DNA of 64,000 bases from Lachnospiraceae bacterium (lineage in GTDB: Bacteria > Bacillota > Clostridia > Lachnospirales > Lachnospiraceae), in assembly GCA_024403275.1 (NCBI GenBank), contig JAKSSD010000002.1, forward strand, positions 103,332-167,331. Direction: 5' to 3'. Made by a program: the position numbers and the translations under genes. Every line of letters begins with the position of its first letter. Position 1 is the stretch's first letter. Of the stretch, positions 17,385-26,696 are shown piece by piece. The notes below the pieces were generated by a model, which was given only the letters and a program-made list of their open reading frames with translations, was not told where the DNA came from and made no database searches.

Positions 17385-20312
17385 ATGGTTCATTTAAATA
17401 TTCAAAAAACTCATGAAAACAACGGAATAAATAATGTAGCTGTTAAGCAGAATAATGATTTACGTGTTGTAAAGACATCTGAAATGACAGCGCAGATGAT
17501 TCAGGGCAGCAATCCTTTATCGCTCTATTCAGGTCAAAATGGACTTGCGAGTGATATAGAAACTGGTGCCATTAAATTTGATAATAAAAATAATTTAGAC
17601 TATATGACTGTTATGGCAAATACCATGAGCCATGAAGATTTTAGCAAAATGATGGAAGATGGTATAAAGCCAAGCGAATTAGATGGCGCGGAGAGCGTTA
17701 ATACTCTTGATAGAATTAAGGCTAAGATGGCAGAAGCAGGTATCATTATTGAGGGCTACAATGATGATTTGTCAGTAGAAGAAATAGAAGCAGTTTTAGG
17801 AAACAGAGGTCAGGCAGAGAATCTTAAGAATGAATTTGCCCAAAGAGATTTAGCTCTTACTAATATAGAAGATATTGCTGAAATCTATAAAAAGGCTTCC
17901 GATATAGAAGAAATCACAGATGGAATGTGTGATTACATATTAAGAAATGCAGTTGAGCCTACGGTAGATAATCTATATCGAGTACGTTATTCATCAGCTG
18001 AATTACCAATTGCCGAGTCAGGATATTTTACTGATGAGTACGGACACATAGTTAAGGATGGCGGAAGCATTGAGGGAAATGATTATTACGTTAATAAGAT
18101 TAAGGAAATAATAAACGACCTTGATGTTGAAGACGAAGGTGAGATTAATGAGTATATAAATGAAGGAAAGTGGCTTGTAGATTCAAGAATTCTTCTTACT
18201 AAAAATAACCTTGTTACTCTTCATGATTTAAGAAAGCTTAATCTTCCAATGAAAGATGAGGATATAGCAAAAGCAATCGCAAATGCCGTTGAAAGAGGTA
18301 AAGGCGTTGAAAAAACAGATCTCACAAAGACTGATAATCTATTGGAAAGAGCTGTTAAGGCTAAAGAAATCATTGATAAGTCTACAGACAGTGACGTAGA
18401 GACTTTAATTAATCAGAATAAAGAAATCAATATTGAAAACCTGGCAGCAGTTGCTGGAAGCAATATTAATAATACAATATCTACTAATCCAGAAGTTGTA
18501 AGAAATCAAAGAATTGTAGCAGAACTTAGACTTCGTATGACAGTTGAGGCTAATTATCAGCTTATTAAGAGAGGAATTTCTCTTGAGACTGTAGCTTTGG
18601 AAGAAGCAGTTAATGCATTAAAGGCGTTGGAAGAAAAGGTAAGTCGTGATTTCTTTGGAAATGATGAGGTTGAGGCAAATACCAAAGCGGAAATTTGGAA
18701 AGAAAGTAGAAATGTTGTAGCTGAACTTCCATTTTTACCTGCAAGAGCAGTAGGTGATATCGTAAAAAGTCAGACTGCATTTACCCTTAAATACACATAT
18801 GAAGCAGGTATTGCAATAAAAGAGCAATATGAAAAAGCCTTGACTTCATATGAAACAGTATCTACAGAGGTAAGATCAGATTTAGGCGATGACATTAAGA
18901 AGGCTTTCGGAAATATTGAATCAATTCTTGCAGATGAAGGCTTGGAAGACACAGAGCTAAATAAAAAAGCAGTCAGAATTTTAGGCTATTCAGAAATTGA
19001 AATAACAAAAGAGAATATTCTTGATATAGCACAAAAGGAAGCAGCACTTAACCGAGTTATACAGAAGATGAACCCAATGGCAACTCTAAACCTTATAAGA
19101 GAAGGGGTTAATCCATTGGAAATCTCTATGGAAGAACTTGAGGAAAAGCTCGATAATATGTTGAATTCTACAGAAAACTCAGTAGATTCATATGCGAGAT
19201 TCTTAAGTAAGCTTGATAGAAAAGGCGATATTACAGAATCTGAGAGAGAGGCATACATTGGAATATACCGATTGCTTGATAAGATTGAAAAGAGCGATGG
19301 AAAGGCTCTTGGAGATTTGTCAAAGGCAGAAGCAGGTATTAATTTTAAGAATCTATTAACGGCTCTTAGAACTGGTAAATCCGCAGGAATGGATATTAAA
19401 CTTGATGAATCAATGGGAGAATTGATTAGAGAAAGTGGATATCAGTTTGATATAAGCGAGCAGATAGCTAAGGGATTTGCTCAGATAGTTAATTCAAACG
19501 ATCAGGATCTGTACATTAAGAGAGAATTTGAGAGTTATAAGGAAGAACTTACAAGTCTTGATAAGGCAGCAGCTGAAGAACTTGAATTAATAGGAGAAAA
19601 GGTAAGCTCAGAGAATGTTAAAGCCATGGCAGAGATTCTTAATAATGATGAGAATTATGGTCCATGGAAAAAGGTTCGTGACTACGCAAAAGCTATAGAA
19701 GGCAATAAATTCGATGAAGCCATGAACAAAGTGGTCGATGAATTTAATGATCCTGAAAGCGTAAGCAAGGCTTATGATGGATTATTAAAAGAAGCAAGTG
19801 AGGCGATTAGCAAGGTTAGCCAAAGTGTCGTAAGCGAATATATCGATATTAAATCCTTAAAAGGTGCATTTAAGCAGATAGGACTCATAAGTAAGCTTAC
19901 GTCAGAAGAGAATTACGAAATTCCAGTTGAGATGGATGGAGAAATTCTTAATATGCGAGTTAAAATCACACATAAGAGTGAAAAAGAAGGAAAAGTATTC
20001 ACTTCGTTTAAGAATGAGCAGTTTGGAAGTATACTTGGACAATTTGGTCTCAAAAATGGTGTGGTTCAGGCTCTCGTAGCAGGAGATAGTGAAAGAGGAC
20101 TTGATAATCTTAAGTCACTTGAGAATCTTGAAGAGAACTTTAAGAAAGCAGGATTTGAAGAGGTTACGTTTAACTACATTCAGACCGATATAATTAATGC
20201 AGATTACTTTAAGCAACATTTCGCAGGCGAAAAGAGCGATGAAGTAACGACAAAACAATTATTCAGTATAGCTAAAATATTCGTTCAGACAATACAGAAA
20301 GCAGGTAGATAA
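17385..20312 (+). CDS. Large flagellin-linked protein (DUF6240-like), 975 residues
   Basis: A long, soluble, acidic, largely helical protein rich in Glu, Lys, Ile and Asn without signal peptide, membrane segments or recognisable catalytic motif. It resembles, from memory, the large DUF6240-type proteins found beside flagellar genes in Lachnospiraceae. The frame extends upstream to a GTG at 17337, but I prefer the ATG at 17385 because AGGGA lies 8 bases ahead of it while the GTG has none. The stop codon is one base before the flagellin ATG, so the two are coupled. A secretion-, hook-length- or filament-related role is inferred only from position. Confidence 0.65.
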   Translation: MVHLNIQKTHENNGINNVAVKQNNDLRVVKTSEMTAQMIQGSNPLSLYSGQNGLASDIETGAIKFDNKNNLDYMTVMANTMSHEDFSKMMEDGIKPSELDGAESVNTLDRIKAKMAEAGIIIEGYNDDLSVEEIEAVLGNRGQAENLKNEFAQRDLALTNIEDIAEIYKKASDIEEITDGMCDYILRNAVEPTVDNLYRVRYSSAELPIAESGYFTDEYGHIVKDGGSIEGNDYYVNKIKEIINDLDVEDEGEINEYINEGKWLVDSRILLTKNNLVTLHDLRKLNLPMKDEDIAKAIANAVERGKGVEKTDLTKTDNLLERAVKAKEIIDKSTDSDVETLINQNKEINIENLAAVAGSNINNTISTNPEVVRNQRIVAELRLRMTVEANYQLIKRGISLETVALEEAVNALKALEEKVSRDFFGNDEVEANTKAEIWKESRNVVAELPFLPARAVGDIVKSQTAFTLKYTYEAGIAIKEQYEKALTSYETVSTEVRSDLGDDIKKAFGNIESILADEGLEDTELNKKAVRILGYSEIEITKENILDIAQKEAALNRVIQKMNPMATLNLIREGVNPLEISMEELEEKLDNMLNSTENSVDSYARFLSKLDRKGDITESEREAYIGIYRLLDKIEKSDGKALGDLSKAEAGINFKNLLTALRTGKSAGMDIKLDESMGELIRESGYQFDISEQIAKGFAQIVNSNDQDLYIKREFESYKEELTSLDKAAAEELELIGEKVSSENVKAMAEILNNDENYGPWKKVRDYAKAIEGNKFDEAMNKVVDEFNDPESVSKAYDGLLKEASEAISKVSQSVVSEYIDIKSLKGAFKQIGLISKLTSEENYEIPVEMDGEILNMRVKITHKSEKEGKVFTSFKNEQFGSILGQFGLKNGVVQALVAGDSERGLDNLKSLENLEENFKKAGFEEVTFNYIQTDIINADYFKQHFAGEKSDEVTTKQLFSIAKIFVQTIQKAGR

Positions 20313-20313
20313 T

Positions 20314-21417
20314 ATGAGAGTTGGAACTAATGTATCAGCTTTAACAGCTAATAACGCATTAAATAGAACAGATAACGCATTGACTAAGTCAATGGAAAGA
20401 CTTTCTTCAGGACTTAAGGTAAATAGTGCAAAGGATAATCCTGCAGGTATTGCTATAGCAAAGAGAATGAATTCTCAGATTAATGGCCTTTCAATTGCAG
20501 GCGATAATGCTGGCGATGGTATTTCAGTAGTAGAAATTGCAGATGGTGCTCTTGGCGAAATCCATTCTATTTTACAGAGAATGAATGAGCTTGCAATCCA
20601 GGCATCAAATGGAACAATGACAGATGAGGATAGAAAATCTCTTAACCTTGAGATTACTCAGTTAAAGGATGAAATTGATAGAATTGCTAAATCAACAGAT
20701 TTTAATGGTCAGAATCTTCTTGATGGTACATTTGATTTAAAGGGATATAGTTCAGATTCAAACGTTAAGGTTGCATATTATTCAGATGAAGTATCTGTAG
20801 GTAAATATATAATTGATGCACTTACTACGACTAAAGATGCAGATGGTAATGTAACAGTTACAGGAGCAACTCTTAGAACTACAGGAGATGATGCTTTCCC
20901 AGCTGATGCTGTGGTAGATAGTATTAATGGTGATTTGGTTACTATTAAAGCATCTGGTGGTTTCGAGGTAACACTTCAGGCAAAGGATAATGCAGGCCCA
21001 TTAACACTTGATATGACAGGAATTGGTGCAATGCGTATGCAGATTGGTGCTAACGAAGGTCAGGTTCTTGCAATCAGAATTCCAGAAGTATCAAATAGAA
21101 TGCTTGGACTTACAAATGTAACAATGGATAATGAAGAAGATGCTAGAGATTCAATTGAGAAATTGTCAAATGCAATCAATTATGTATCTAAAATTCGTGC
21201 AAGACTTGGTGCTTACCAGAATCGTCTTGAATCAGCTTCAGAAACACTTGATGTTACAGAAGTTAACATGACTTCAAGCTATTCAAGAATTATGGATGTT
21301 GATATGGCAAGTGAAATGACTACATATACAACTCAGCAGGTTCTTATGCAGGCAGGAACACAGATGTTGGCTCAGGCTAATGAGAGACCTCAGGAAATCC
21401 TTCAGCTTTTACAGTAA
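20314..21417 (+). CDS. Flagellin
   Basis: The 367-residue protein begins with the classical D0/D1 helix region (TNVSALTANNALNRT, MERLSSGLKVNSAKDNPAG, then NELAIQASNGT and FNGQNLLDG) and ends with the matching C-terminal helices (RIMDVDMASEMTTYT, QQVLMQAGTQMLAQAN). The central 110-120 residues are the variable exposed part. It polymerises as the flagellar filament after export through the flagellar type III apparatus. The upstream gene ends one base before the ATG; I see no convincing sigma-28 promoter directly upstream, so transcription may come from within or before the large gene. Confidence 0.96.
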   Translation: MRVGTNVSALTANNALNRTDNALTKSMERLSSGLKVNSAKDNPAGIAIAKRMNSQINGLSIAGDNAGDGISVVEIADGALGEIHSILQRMNELAIQASNGTMTDEDRKSLNLEITQLKDEIDRIAKSTDFNGQNLLDGTFDLKGYSSDSNVKVAYYSDEVSVGKYIIDALTTTKDADGNVTVTGATLRTTGDDAFPADAVVDSINGDLVTIKASGGFEVTLQAKDNAGPLTLDMTGIGAMRMQIGANEGQVLAIRIPEVSNRMLGLTNVTMDNEEDARDSIEKLSNAINYVSKIRARLGAYQNRLESASETLDVTEVNMTSSYSRIMDVDMASEMTTYTTQQVLMQAGTQMLAQANERPQEILQLLQ

Positions 21418-21432
21418 TAGGCGGAAAACAGT

Positions 21433-21906
21433 ATGACAAATGATAAGAAACAGACATATACTCTTAGAATATCGTCTGCAAATAGAACAGAATTAGTGGA
21501 AATTCTCTATGAGATGTTATTGGATTATGTGGAGGATGCGACCAAAGCAATTAGCGAAGATAACAGAAATGACATAAGAGAAGCTATAAGAAAATGCAGA
21601 GGATGTCTTAGAGAACTGACAGATTCTGTAAATGAACAAAATGAGTTATGTGGAAATTTCTTAAGTTTATATGCATATGTAAACAAAGAACTTACTTTTG
21701 CAGAGATCAAGAAAGATAATACAAGACTAGAAAATGTCAGAACAGTTATTCTTCCATTGAAAACCACCTATGAGGAACTTTCCAAACAAGATGAATCGGA
21801 ATCGATTATGTCTAACACACAAAAGGTTGTAGCTGGTTATACATATTCAAAGAATAATATAAATGAAACATTAGCAGATCAAAATAATAGAGGATTCTAC
21901 GTGTAG
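21433..21906 (+). CDS. fliS: Flagellar export chaperone FliS-like protein
   Basis: The 157-residue protein has the helical-bundle pattern of FliS (NRTELVEILYEMLLDYVEDA, matching the family's early helix) and lies 15 bases downstream of flagellin, as fliS-type genes commonly do. FliS caps the C-terminal helices of flagellin to stop early polymerisation in the cytoplasm. The C-terminal 35 residues are extra relative to a typical 125-130-residue FliS and are Ser/Asn-rich. Overall similarity is moderate, so the assignment rests on both fold pattern and position. Confidence 0.75.
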   Translation: MTNDKKQTYTLRISSANRTELVEILYEMLLDYVEDATKAISEDNRNDIREAIRKCRGCLRELTDSVNEQNELCGNFLSLYAYVNKELTFAEIKKDNTRLENVRTVILPLKTTYEELSKQDESESIMSNTQKVVAGYTYSKNNINETLADQNNRGFYV

Positions 21907-21920
21907 TAGAATCCTTTTTT
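21891..21920 (+). terminator. Rho-independent terminator after fliS
   Basis: AGGATTCTAC and GTAGAATCCT form a perfect 10-bp stem with a 5-nt loop, followed by six T. The hairpin overlaps the last codons of the fliS-like gene. On the other strand it may also help stop hydE transcripts. Confidence 0.85.
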
Positions 21921-21954
21921 ATAAAATAGATGAAAATAGTTAAACAATAGTTGT

Positions 21955-23007
21955 TTATAATTTAGAATCTCCTCTATCGGTGACTACATGGTAGCCTATA
22001 GATTCCATTCTTTCCTGGAGGCAGTATCTACATTCTGCTGCTTCATCACCAGTACAGATTTTATTATCATATAAAGCATATTTTTTTCTTACACTTGTAG
22101 GGGAAAGGTTTGGCATTACAACATTTCCACCTGCAAGGATGCCTTTTTCTCTACCAAGAGGATGAATGGTTCCAAGGGCTGTAGTAGAAGGCAGAAGAAC
22201 TCTAGGATGTATAAGTCTTATAATAGATAAAAGTCGAAGAGTCATTTCCAAAGTACCAGATTCTTTACCGGCAAATGGAGTATCCTGTTGAGAAATGAAG
22301 GGACCAATACCAACCATATGAGGTTGAAGCTCTTTAATCCATTGTAAATCTTTGAAAAGTGTATCAACAGACTGGTAAGGTGAACCTACCATAAATCCAC
22401 AACCAACCTGAAAACCGATTTCTTTTAAATCTTTGAGACATTGAATACGGTTGTCAAAAGACATTTCTTCTGGATGAAGCTTAGCATAGTGACATGAATC
22501 AGCAGTTTCGTGTCTAAGTAAGTATCTGTTGGCACCTGCTTTATAAAACTTTTCATAGCTTTCCTTTGGCCACTCTCCAATAGAAAGAGTGATGGCACAA
22601 TCAGGATATTTGTCACGAATAGTCTTAACAACTTCACAAACTCTATCTTCGTTATAATAAGCATCTTCTCCACCCTGAAGAACGAAAGTTCTAAAACCAA
22701 GCTCGTAGCCTGTTTCACAACAATTCATTATATCTTCAAGTGATAGTCTGTATCTGTCTGCATTTTTATTACTTCTTCTGATACCGCAGTATAAGCAATC
22801 GTTTTTACAATAATTAGTAAATTCAATTAGTCCACGAATATAAACATCTTTACCGTAAACAGATTCTCTTACTTCTCTAGCTTTAGTAGTTAAATATTCA
22901 GCGTCTTCTTCATTTAATGAAAGAAGTATCTCTAATTCTTCTTTAGTTATATTCTGAGTATCATGGATTCTATCCACGATTTCTTTAATCTTATCAATAT
23001 CTGCCAT
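21955..23007 (-). CDS. hydE: [FeFe]-hydrogenase maturation radical SAM protein HydE
   Basis: The 350-residue TIM-barrel radical SAM protein has the CX3CX2C cluster (C67, C71, C74 in YCKNDCLYCGIR) and the C-terminal second-cluster pattern CX7CX2C (CTGDEAAECRYC), which is typical of HydE and absent from BioB. VLQGGEDAYY and GCGFMVGSPYQ match the family. HydE takes part in building the dithiolate-bridged di-iron subcluster of [FeFe]-hydrogenase together with HydF and HydG, neither of which is in this window. It is a single-gene unit here. Confidence 0.93.
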   Translation of the reverse strand: MADIDKIKEIVDRIHDTQNITKEELEILLSLNEEDAEYLTTKAREVRESVYGKDVYIRGLIEFTNYCKNDCLYCGIRRSNKNADRYRLSLEDIMNCCETGYELGFRTFVLQGGEDAYYNEDRVCEVVKTIRDKYPDCAITLSIGEWPKESYEKFYKAGANRYLLRHETADSCHYAKLHPEEMSFDNRIQCLKDLKEIGFQVGCGFMVGSPYQSVDTLFKDLQWIKELQPHMVGIGPFISQQDTPFAGKESGTLEMTLRLLSIIRLIHPRVLLPSTTALGTIHPLGREKGILAGGNVVMPNLSPTSVRKKYALYDNKICTGDEAAECRYCLQERMESIGYHVVTDRGDSKL

Positions 23008-23160
23008 TTACTTCACCAAACATAATTCATAGTAAAATTGTATAGATTCATATTAGCATTATTTAAGTTTATTAACAATGAAATAATGGCTAAAAATGAT
23101 TATGATTAGACCGAAAGTGTATATTTTTAACAAAAATTAGAAAAAATATTCAAAAAACAT

Positions 23161-23188
23161 TTGCAAAATAAACAAAATGTGTTATTAT
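23161..23188 (+). promoter_or_regulatory. Likely promoter of the Tad pilus cluster
   Basis: TTGCAA (23161-23166) and TATTAT (23183-23188) with a 16-bp spacer. It lies in the gap between the divergent hydE gene and the first pilus gene. The TTG that could serve as a long upstream start for the prepilin peptidase is part of this -35 box, which is one reason to prefer the later ATG. Confidence 0.45.
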
Positions 23189-23265
23189 CAAATTGCTTCG
23201 ATGGAAATAATCGAATTCAAAAGATTAGGATTATTCTCCCTAATATTTCCTTAATACAATTAAAT

Positions 23266-23805
23266 ATGGACGCTTTATTTTTTATGTGCTTTTTTATTGT
23301 GGCTGGTGCAGTGGTATTGGATTTACGTACAGACAAGATCCCCAATTGGTACTTAACAATAGCTGTAATTATTTCTATTTACACAAAATTGGCCACACAA
23401 AATACAACAAACTGGATTTTAGTATTGATAGGAGTACTTATAGTATTTTTGTTACTGTTTCCACTATTTGTAATAGGTTTTTTTGGAGCAGGAGACATAA
23501 AACTATTATGTACATTAGCTATCGTATATAAATTACAGGATTTGATGATTATCTTCGGCTTTTCATTGGTATGTGGAGCGATGATTGGAATTGTGAAATT
23601 AATAAAATACAGAAATATAGGGGAAAGATTTCGGTTTTTATTACAATTTATGAATCATTTGATTACCAGCCTCAGGGTGCGAGGTGCAAAAGCTTTGCAG
23701 GAATCATATATAGACGGATTGGAAAAAGAAGAGGTAAAGAAATCAGGCATCCACTTTTCTTTACCAATTCTTTTGGGAATGGTTATTTATGTAGGAGTGA
23801 AATGA
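23266..23805 (+). CDS. Prepilin peptidase (A24 family), TadV/CpaA type
   Basis: A small polytopic aspartyl peptidase of 179 residues with both catalytic aspartates: in the loop after the first membrane segment (VLDLRTDKIPN) and in GAGDIKLL. It cleaves the leader of Flp prepilin and TadE-like pseudopilins at the inner membrane. The frame is open to a TTG at 23161, but the ATG at 23266 puts the first membrane segment at the true N-terminus, as in other TadV proteins. Neither start has a strong ribosome binding site. It opens the Tad cluster and its stop overlaps the next start. Confidence 0.85.
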   Translation: MDALFFMCFFIVAGAVVLDLRTDKIPNWYLTIAVIISIYTKLATQNTTNWILVLIGVLIVFLLLFPLFVIGFFGAGDIKLLCTLAIVYKLQDLMIIFGFSLVCGAMIGIVKLIKYRNIGERFRFLLQFMNHLITSLRVRGAKALQESYIDGLEKEEVKKSGIHFSLPILLGMVIYVGVK

Positions 23806-24776
23806 TGAAAAAGAAAGTATTGGCTTTATTTGACTCGGACATAAACTACATGGAGAAACTCTATCATTACATTGAAGACAAGGGAAGAATGGCAGTTTCG
23901 GTATGCGCGTTTACGTCGGAGGAGGTAATAAGTGAATATTTATTAAATAATCAAATTGATTTTTTGATTATTTCGGAAGACAAAAATTTAAAAGTGGAAA
24001 AAGGAGTAAAAGTATTAAAAATTTCGGATGATTATGGTGAAGGATGTATATTCAGATATAATTCAGCAGAGGTAATTCTGGAACAGATAAAAACATACTT
24101 TGAAATAGAAACAATATCATATGCAAATTGTGTTTCGAAAACAAAGTTTATCGGAATATATTCACCAGTAGCTAGATCTATGAAAACTACATTTGCAGTT
24201 GTTCTTGGTCAGATGTTAGCAAAGAACAAAAGAGTATTATATCTGAATTTTGAGAGTTTTTCGGGACATGCTTTTGACAATTTACAAAAAGACAGGGGCA
24301 ACATGACAGATTTATTATTCTATTTCAATAATCTGAAACATGATTTTGTTCGGAAATTTAATGCAAGTATCAATACAGTTAATGGATTGGACTATATTTT
24401 TCCAGCTAATAGTTTTTTGGATATTCAGTATGTGACAAAAGAACATTGGGAAGAATTTCTGCAGGAAATAATAGAAATGAACGTATATGATTACGTAATA
24501 ATGGATTTATCAGAAATCATACAAGGACTATTTGATACATTCTTATTAAAGTGTTTTGTAGTATATACGCTTACTGCTAATGATACTGTTGCTCAGAATA
24601 AGTTGTTTCAATATGAAGAGTTACTTAAAGAATATAAATATGATGAAGTTATTTCAAAAACGAGAAAACTGACTATTCCTAAACTTCGAGACCTACCAGA
24701 GCAAATAGATAGACTTCTGTATACTGAACTTCCAGATTATATAAGAAATAAGACAAAGGGAGATTTTAATTGGTAG
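23805..24776 (+). CDS. tadZ: TadZ/CpaE-like pilus localisation ATPase
   Basis: The first 100 residues resemble a receiver-like domain without phosphorylation site conservation (LALFDSDINYME), and the rest is a MinD/ParA-type P-loop fold, the TadZ/CpaE layout. The usual KGGxGKTT is replaced by SPVARSMKTT (residues 120-129), retaining only the last Lys-Thr-Thr, so nucleotide binding may be altered. The protein sets the place of pilus assembly in known systems. AGGAG precedes ATGATG, so start at 23802 or 23805. The long upstream extension of this frame overlaps the peptidase and is not real. Confidence 0.8.
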   Translation: MKKKVLALFDSDINYMEKLYHYIEDKGRMAVSVCAFTSEEVISEYLLNNQIDFLIISEDKNLKVEKGVKVLKISDDYGEGCIFRYNSAEVILEQIKTYFEIETISYANCVSKTKFIGIYSPVARSMKTTFAVVLGQMLAKNKRVLYLNFESFSGHAFDNLQKDRGNMTDLLFYFNNLKHDFVRKFNASINTVNGLDYIFPANSFLDIQYVTKEHWEEFLQEIIEMNVYDYVIMDLSEIIQGLFDTFLLKCFVVYTLTANDTVAQNKLFQYEELLKEYKYDEVISKTRKLTIPKLRDLPEQIDRLLYTELPDYIRNKTKGDFNW

Positions 24777-25966
24777 GAAACGATGAAATTGAAAAATATA
24801 TTGCGTTAGTACGTGCAGAAATTGATTTATCATCGGAGATAGAAGAGCAGGAGGTTTTGAAATTAATAGCAGAAATTATTTTTAGGGAAACTATTGATAA
24901 ACCTCTTGCTCTAAAGGACAAAGATATATTAGTAAAATCCATTTTTGATTCAATAAGAAAACTAGATGTTATTCAGGAATTAATTGAAAACGAAGATGTG
25001 GTGGAAATAATGGTTAATGGTTATGATCACATCTTTATAGAAAAAAATGGAATAGTAAGTGAGTGGGGTAAAAAATTTACAAGTAAAAACAAATTAGAAG
25101 ATGTTATTCAACAGATAGTTTCTTCTTGTAACAGGGTTGTTAACGAAAGTGAACCGATTGTAGATGCGCGTTTAGCAGATGGAGCGAGAGTAAATGTTGT
25201 ACTATCACCACCTGCAGTATATGGCCCAATTCTCACAATAAGAAGATTTCCTAAGGAAAGCTTTACTATGGAAAAATTGATAGAAAATAACAGTATTACA
25301 AAAGAAGCAGCTGAATTTTTACAGGAGGTAATAACGGCTGGATATAATTGCTTTGTTTCTGGTGGAACTTCAAGTGGAAAAACAACTATGCTAAATGTTT
25401 TGTCTGAATGCATTCCGGATAATGAAAGAGTGATAACGATTGAAGATAGCGCAGAATTGCAGATTAAAACCATTAAAAATATAGTAAAACTTGAAACAAG
25501 AAACGCTAACTCATCTGGAAGTAAAGCTATTACTATTAGAGATTTGATTAAAACAGCATTAAGAATGCGTCCAGACAGAATTATTGTAGGAGAGGTTAGA
25601 GGTATAGAAGTTGTAGATATGCTGCAAGCGTTTAATACTGGGCATGAAGGAAGTATGTCAACAGGGCATGCCAATAGCTCAAAAGATATGATAACTAGGT
25701 TGGAAGCAATGTATCTTCAAGCAATGGATATTCCTCTTGAGGCAGTAAAAAGACAGATTGCTTCTGGAATTGACATAATGATTCATCTTGAGAGAGGTCG
25801 GGATGGAAAGAGAAGAGTAAAAGAGATAAATGAAATAATTGGGGTAAAAAATGGGGTTATTGAACTTAGAGAGATATTTGGATTGGAATATGACGGACAT
25901 TTCTACAAGTTGATAAAGAAGAACAGCCTTTTAAATATTGAAAAACTGACGAGGAAAAATGAATAG
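24770..25966 (+). CDS. tadA: Tad pilus assembly ATPase TadA/CpaF
   Basis: The 398-residue secretion ATPase has Walker A SGGTSSGKTT (197-206), the Asp box VITIEDSAELQ, Walker B RPDRIIVGEVRG (267-278) and the His box GHEGSMSTGHAN (291-302). It powers Flp pilus polymerisation at the cytoplasmic face with TadB and TadC. The start is TTG with AAAGGGAGA upstream and overlaps tadZ by 7 bases. All motifs are complete, so the pilus motor should be active. Confidence 0.95.
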   Translation: MVGNDEIEKYIALVRAEIDLSSEIEEQEVLKLIAEIIFRETIDKPLALKDKDILVKSIFDSIRKLDVIQELIENEDVVEIMVNGYDHIFIEKNGIVSEWGKKFTSKNKLEDVIQQIVSSCNRVVNESEPIVDARLADGARVNVVLSPPAVYGPILTIRRFPKESFTMEKLIENNSITKEAAEFLQEVITAGYNCFVSGGTSSGKTTMLNVLSECIPDNERVITIEDSAELQIKTIKNIVKLETRNANSSGSKAITIRDLIKTALRMRPDRIIVGEVRGIEVVDMLQAFNTGHEGSMSTGHANSSKDMITRLEAMYLQAMDIPLEAVKRQIASGIDIMIHLERGRDGKRRVKEINEIIGVKNGVIELREIFGLEYDGHFYKLIKKNSLLNIEKLTRKNE

Positions 25967-26696
25967 ATTAGCAAGATCAGAAATAGTCAAAGAAATAGGA
26001 ATTAGCATTTCATTATATGTACTGATAATTAGTGTTTTGGGGTATTTTTTCTATAGATCGATAGTGGCGGTCTTTGTTATAGGTATTATTTTAGGATTTC
26101 CTTATTATTTGTATTCAAGCAGGTTAATCAATCGAAGAATTAAGTGGAAACAAACACTTGAATTTAAAGAAATGCTTAGGATTTTGTCATCAGAAATACA
26201 AGCTGGAAATTCTGTGGAAAATGCTTTTTACAACACTAATAGGGAGATGAAAAATCTTTCGGAAAAATCAACGTTGGCATATTACTGTGAATATATCACT
26301 AATGGGATAAAAAACAATGAACCAGTGGAGAAACTTCTATATGAAATGTCAGATAATCTACAGATAGAAGAAGTAAAAGATTTTGTTGAGGTTTTTGCAA
26401 TAGCCAAAAGATCGGGAGGTAATTTAAGAGAAATAATTAAAGATGCAACGAACTCAATTGATTCAAAAATAGAGTTAAAAAGGGAATATAAGATTTTAAT
26501 ATCTTCAAAACAGTTTGAACATAGAATTATGTGCATGGTTCCCTTTGGAATTATTGGATATATAGGTTTAACGAGTAAAGGATATTTTGATTTGTTTTAC
26601 AAAGATATATCAGGAAGGATAATTATGACAGCAATCATGATTGTTTATTTGGGAGCATTACTTTGGGGAGAAAAAATAATAAACGTAAAACTATAA
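25959..26696 (+). CDS. tadB: Tad pilus inner-membrane platform protein TadB
   Basis: The 245-residue protein has two N-terminal membrane segments (about 13-50), a cytoplasmic T2SSF/GspF domain (FKEMLRILSSEIQAGNSVENAF, then VFAIAKRSGGNLREII) and a pair of C-terminal membrane segments. It forms the inner-membrane platform on which TadA works. It overlaps tadA by 8 bases. AGGAAAAATG-type spacing precedes the ATG. Confidence 0.88.
   Translation: MNRLARSEIVKEIGISISLYVLIISVLGYFFYRSIVAVFVIGIILGFPYYLYSSRLINRRIKWKQTLEFKEMLRILSSEIQAGNSVENAFYNTNREMKNLSEKSTLAYYCEYITNGIKNNEPVEKLLYEMSDNLQIEEVKDFVEVFAIAKRSGGNLREIIKDATNSIDSKIELKREYKILISSKQFEHRIMCMVPFGIIGYIGLTSKGYFDLFYKDISGRIIMTAIMIVYLGALLWGEKIINVKL

Noticed and set aside
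20200-20313. Sigma-28 flagellin promoter inside the end of the large gene
   Set aside because: GCGAT-like and TAAG-like bits exist but spacing is wrong for TAAA-N15-GCCGATAA.
23571-23804. 78-codon N-terminal extension of TadZ
   Set aside because: It overlaps the prepilin peptidase in another frame; AGGAG before ATGATG at 23802/23805 marks the real start.
25108-25674. 188-codon open frame on the minus strand
   Set aside because: It lies wholly inside tadA, has low-complexity Ser/Leu/Ile composition typical of an antisense shadow, and lacks a ribosome binding site.
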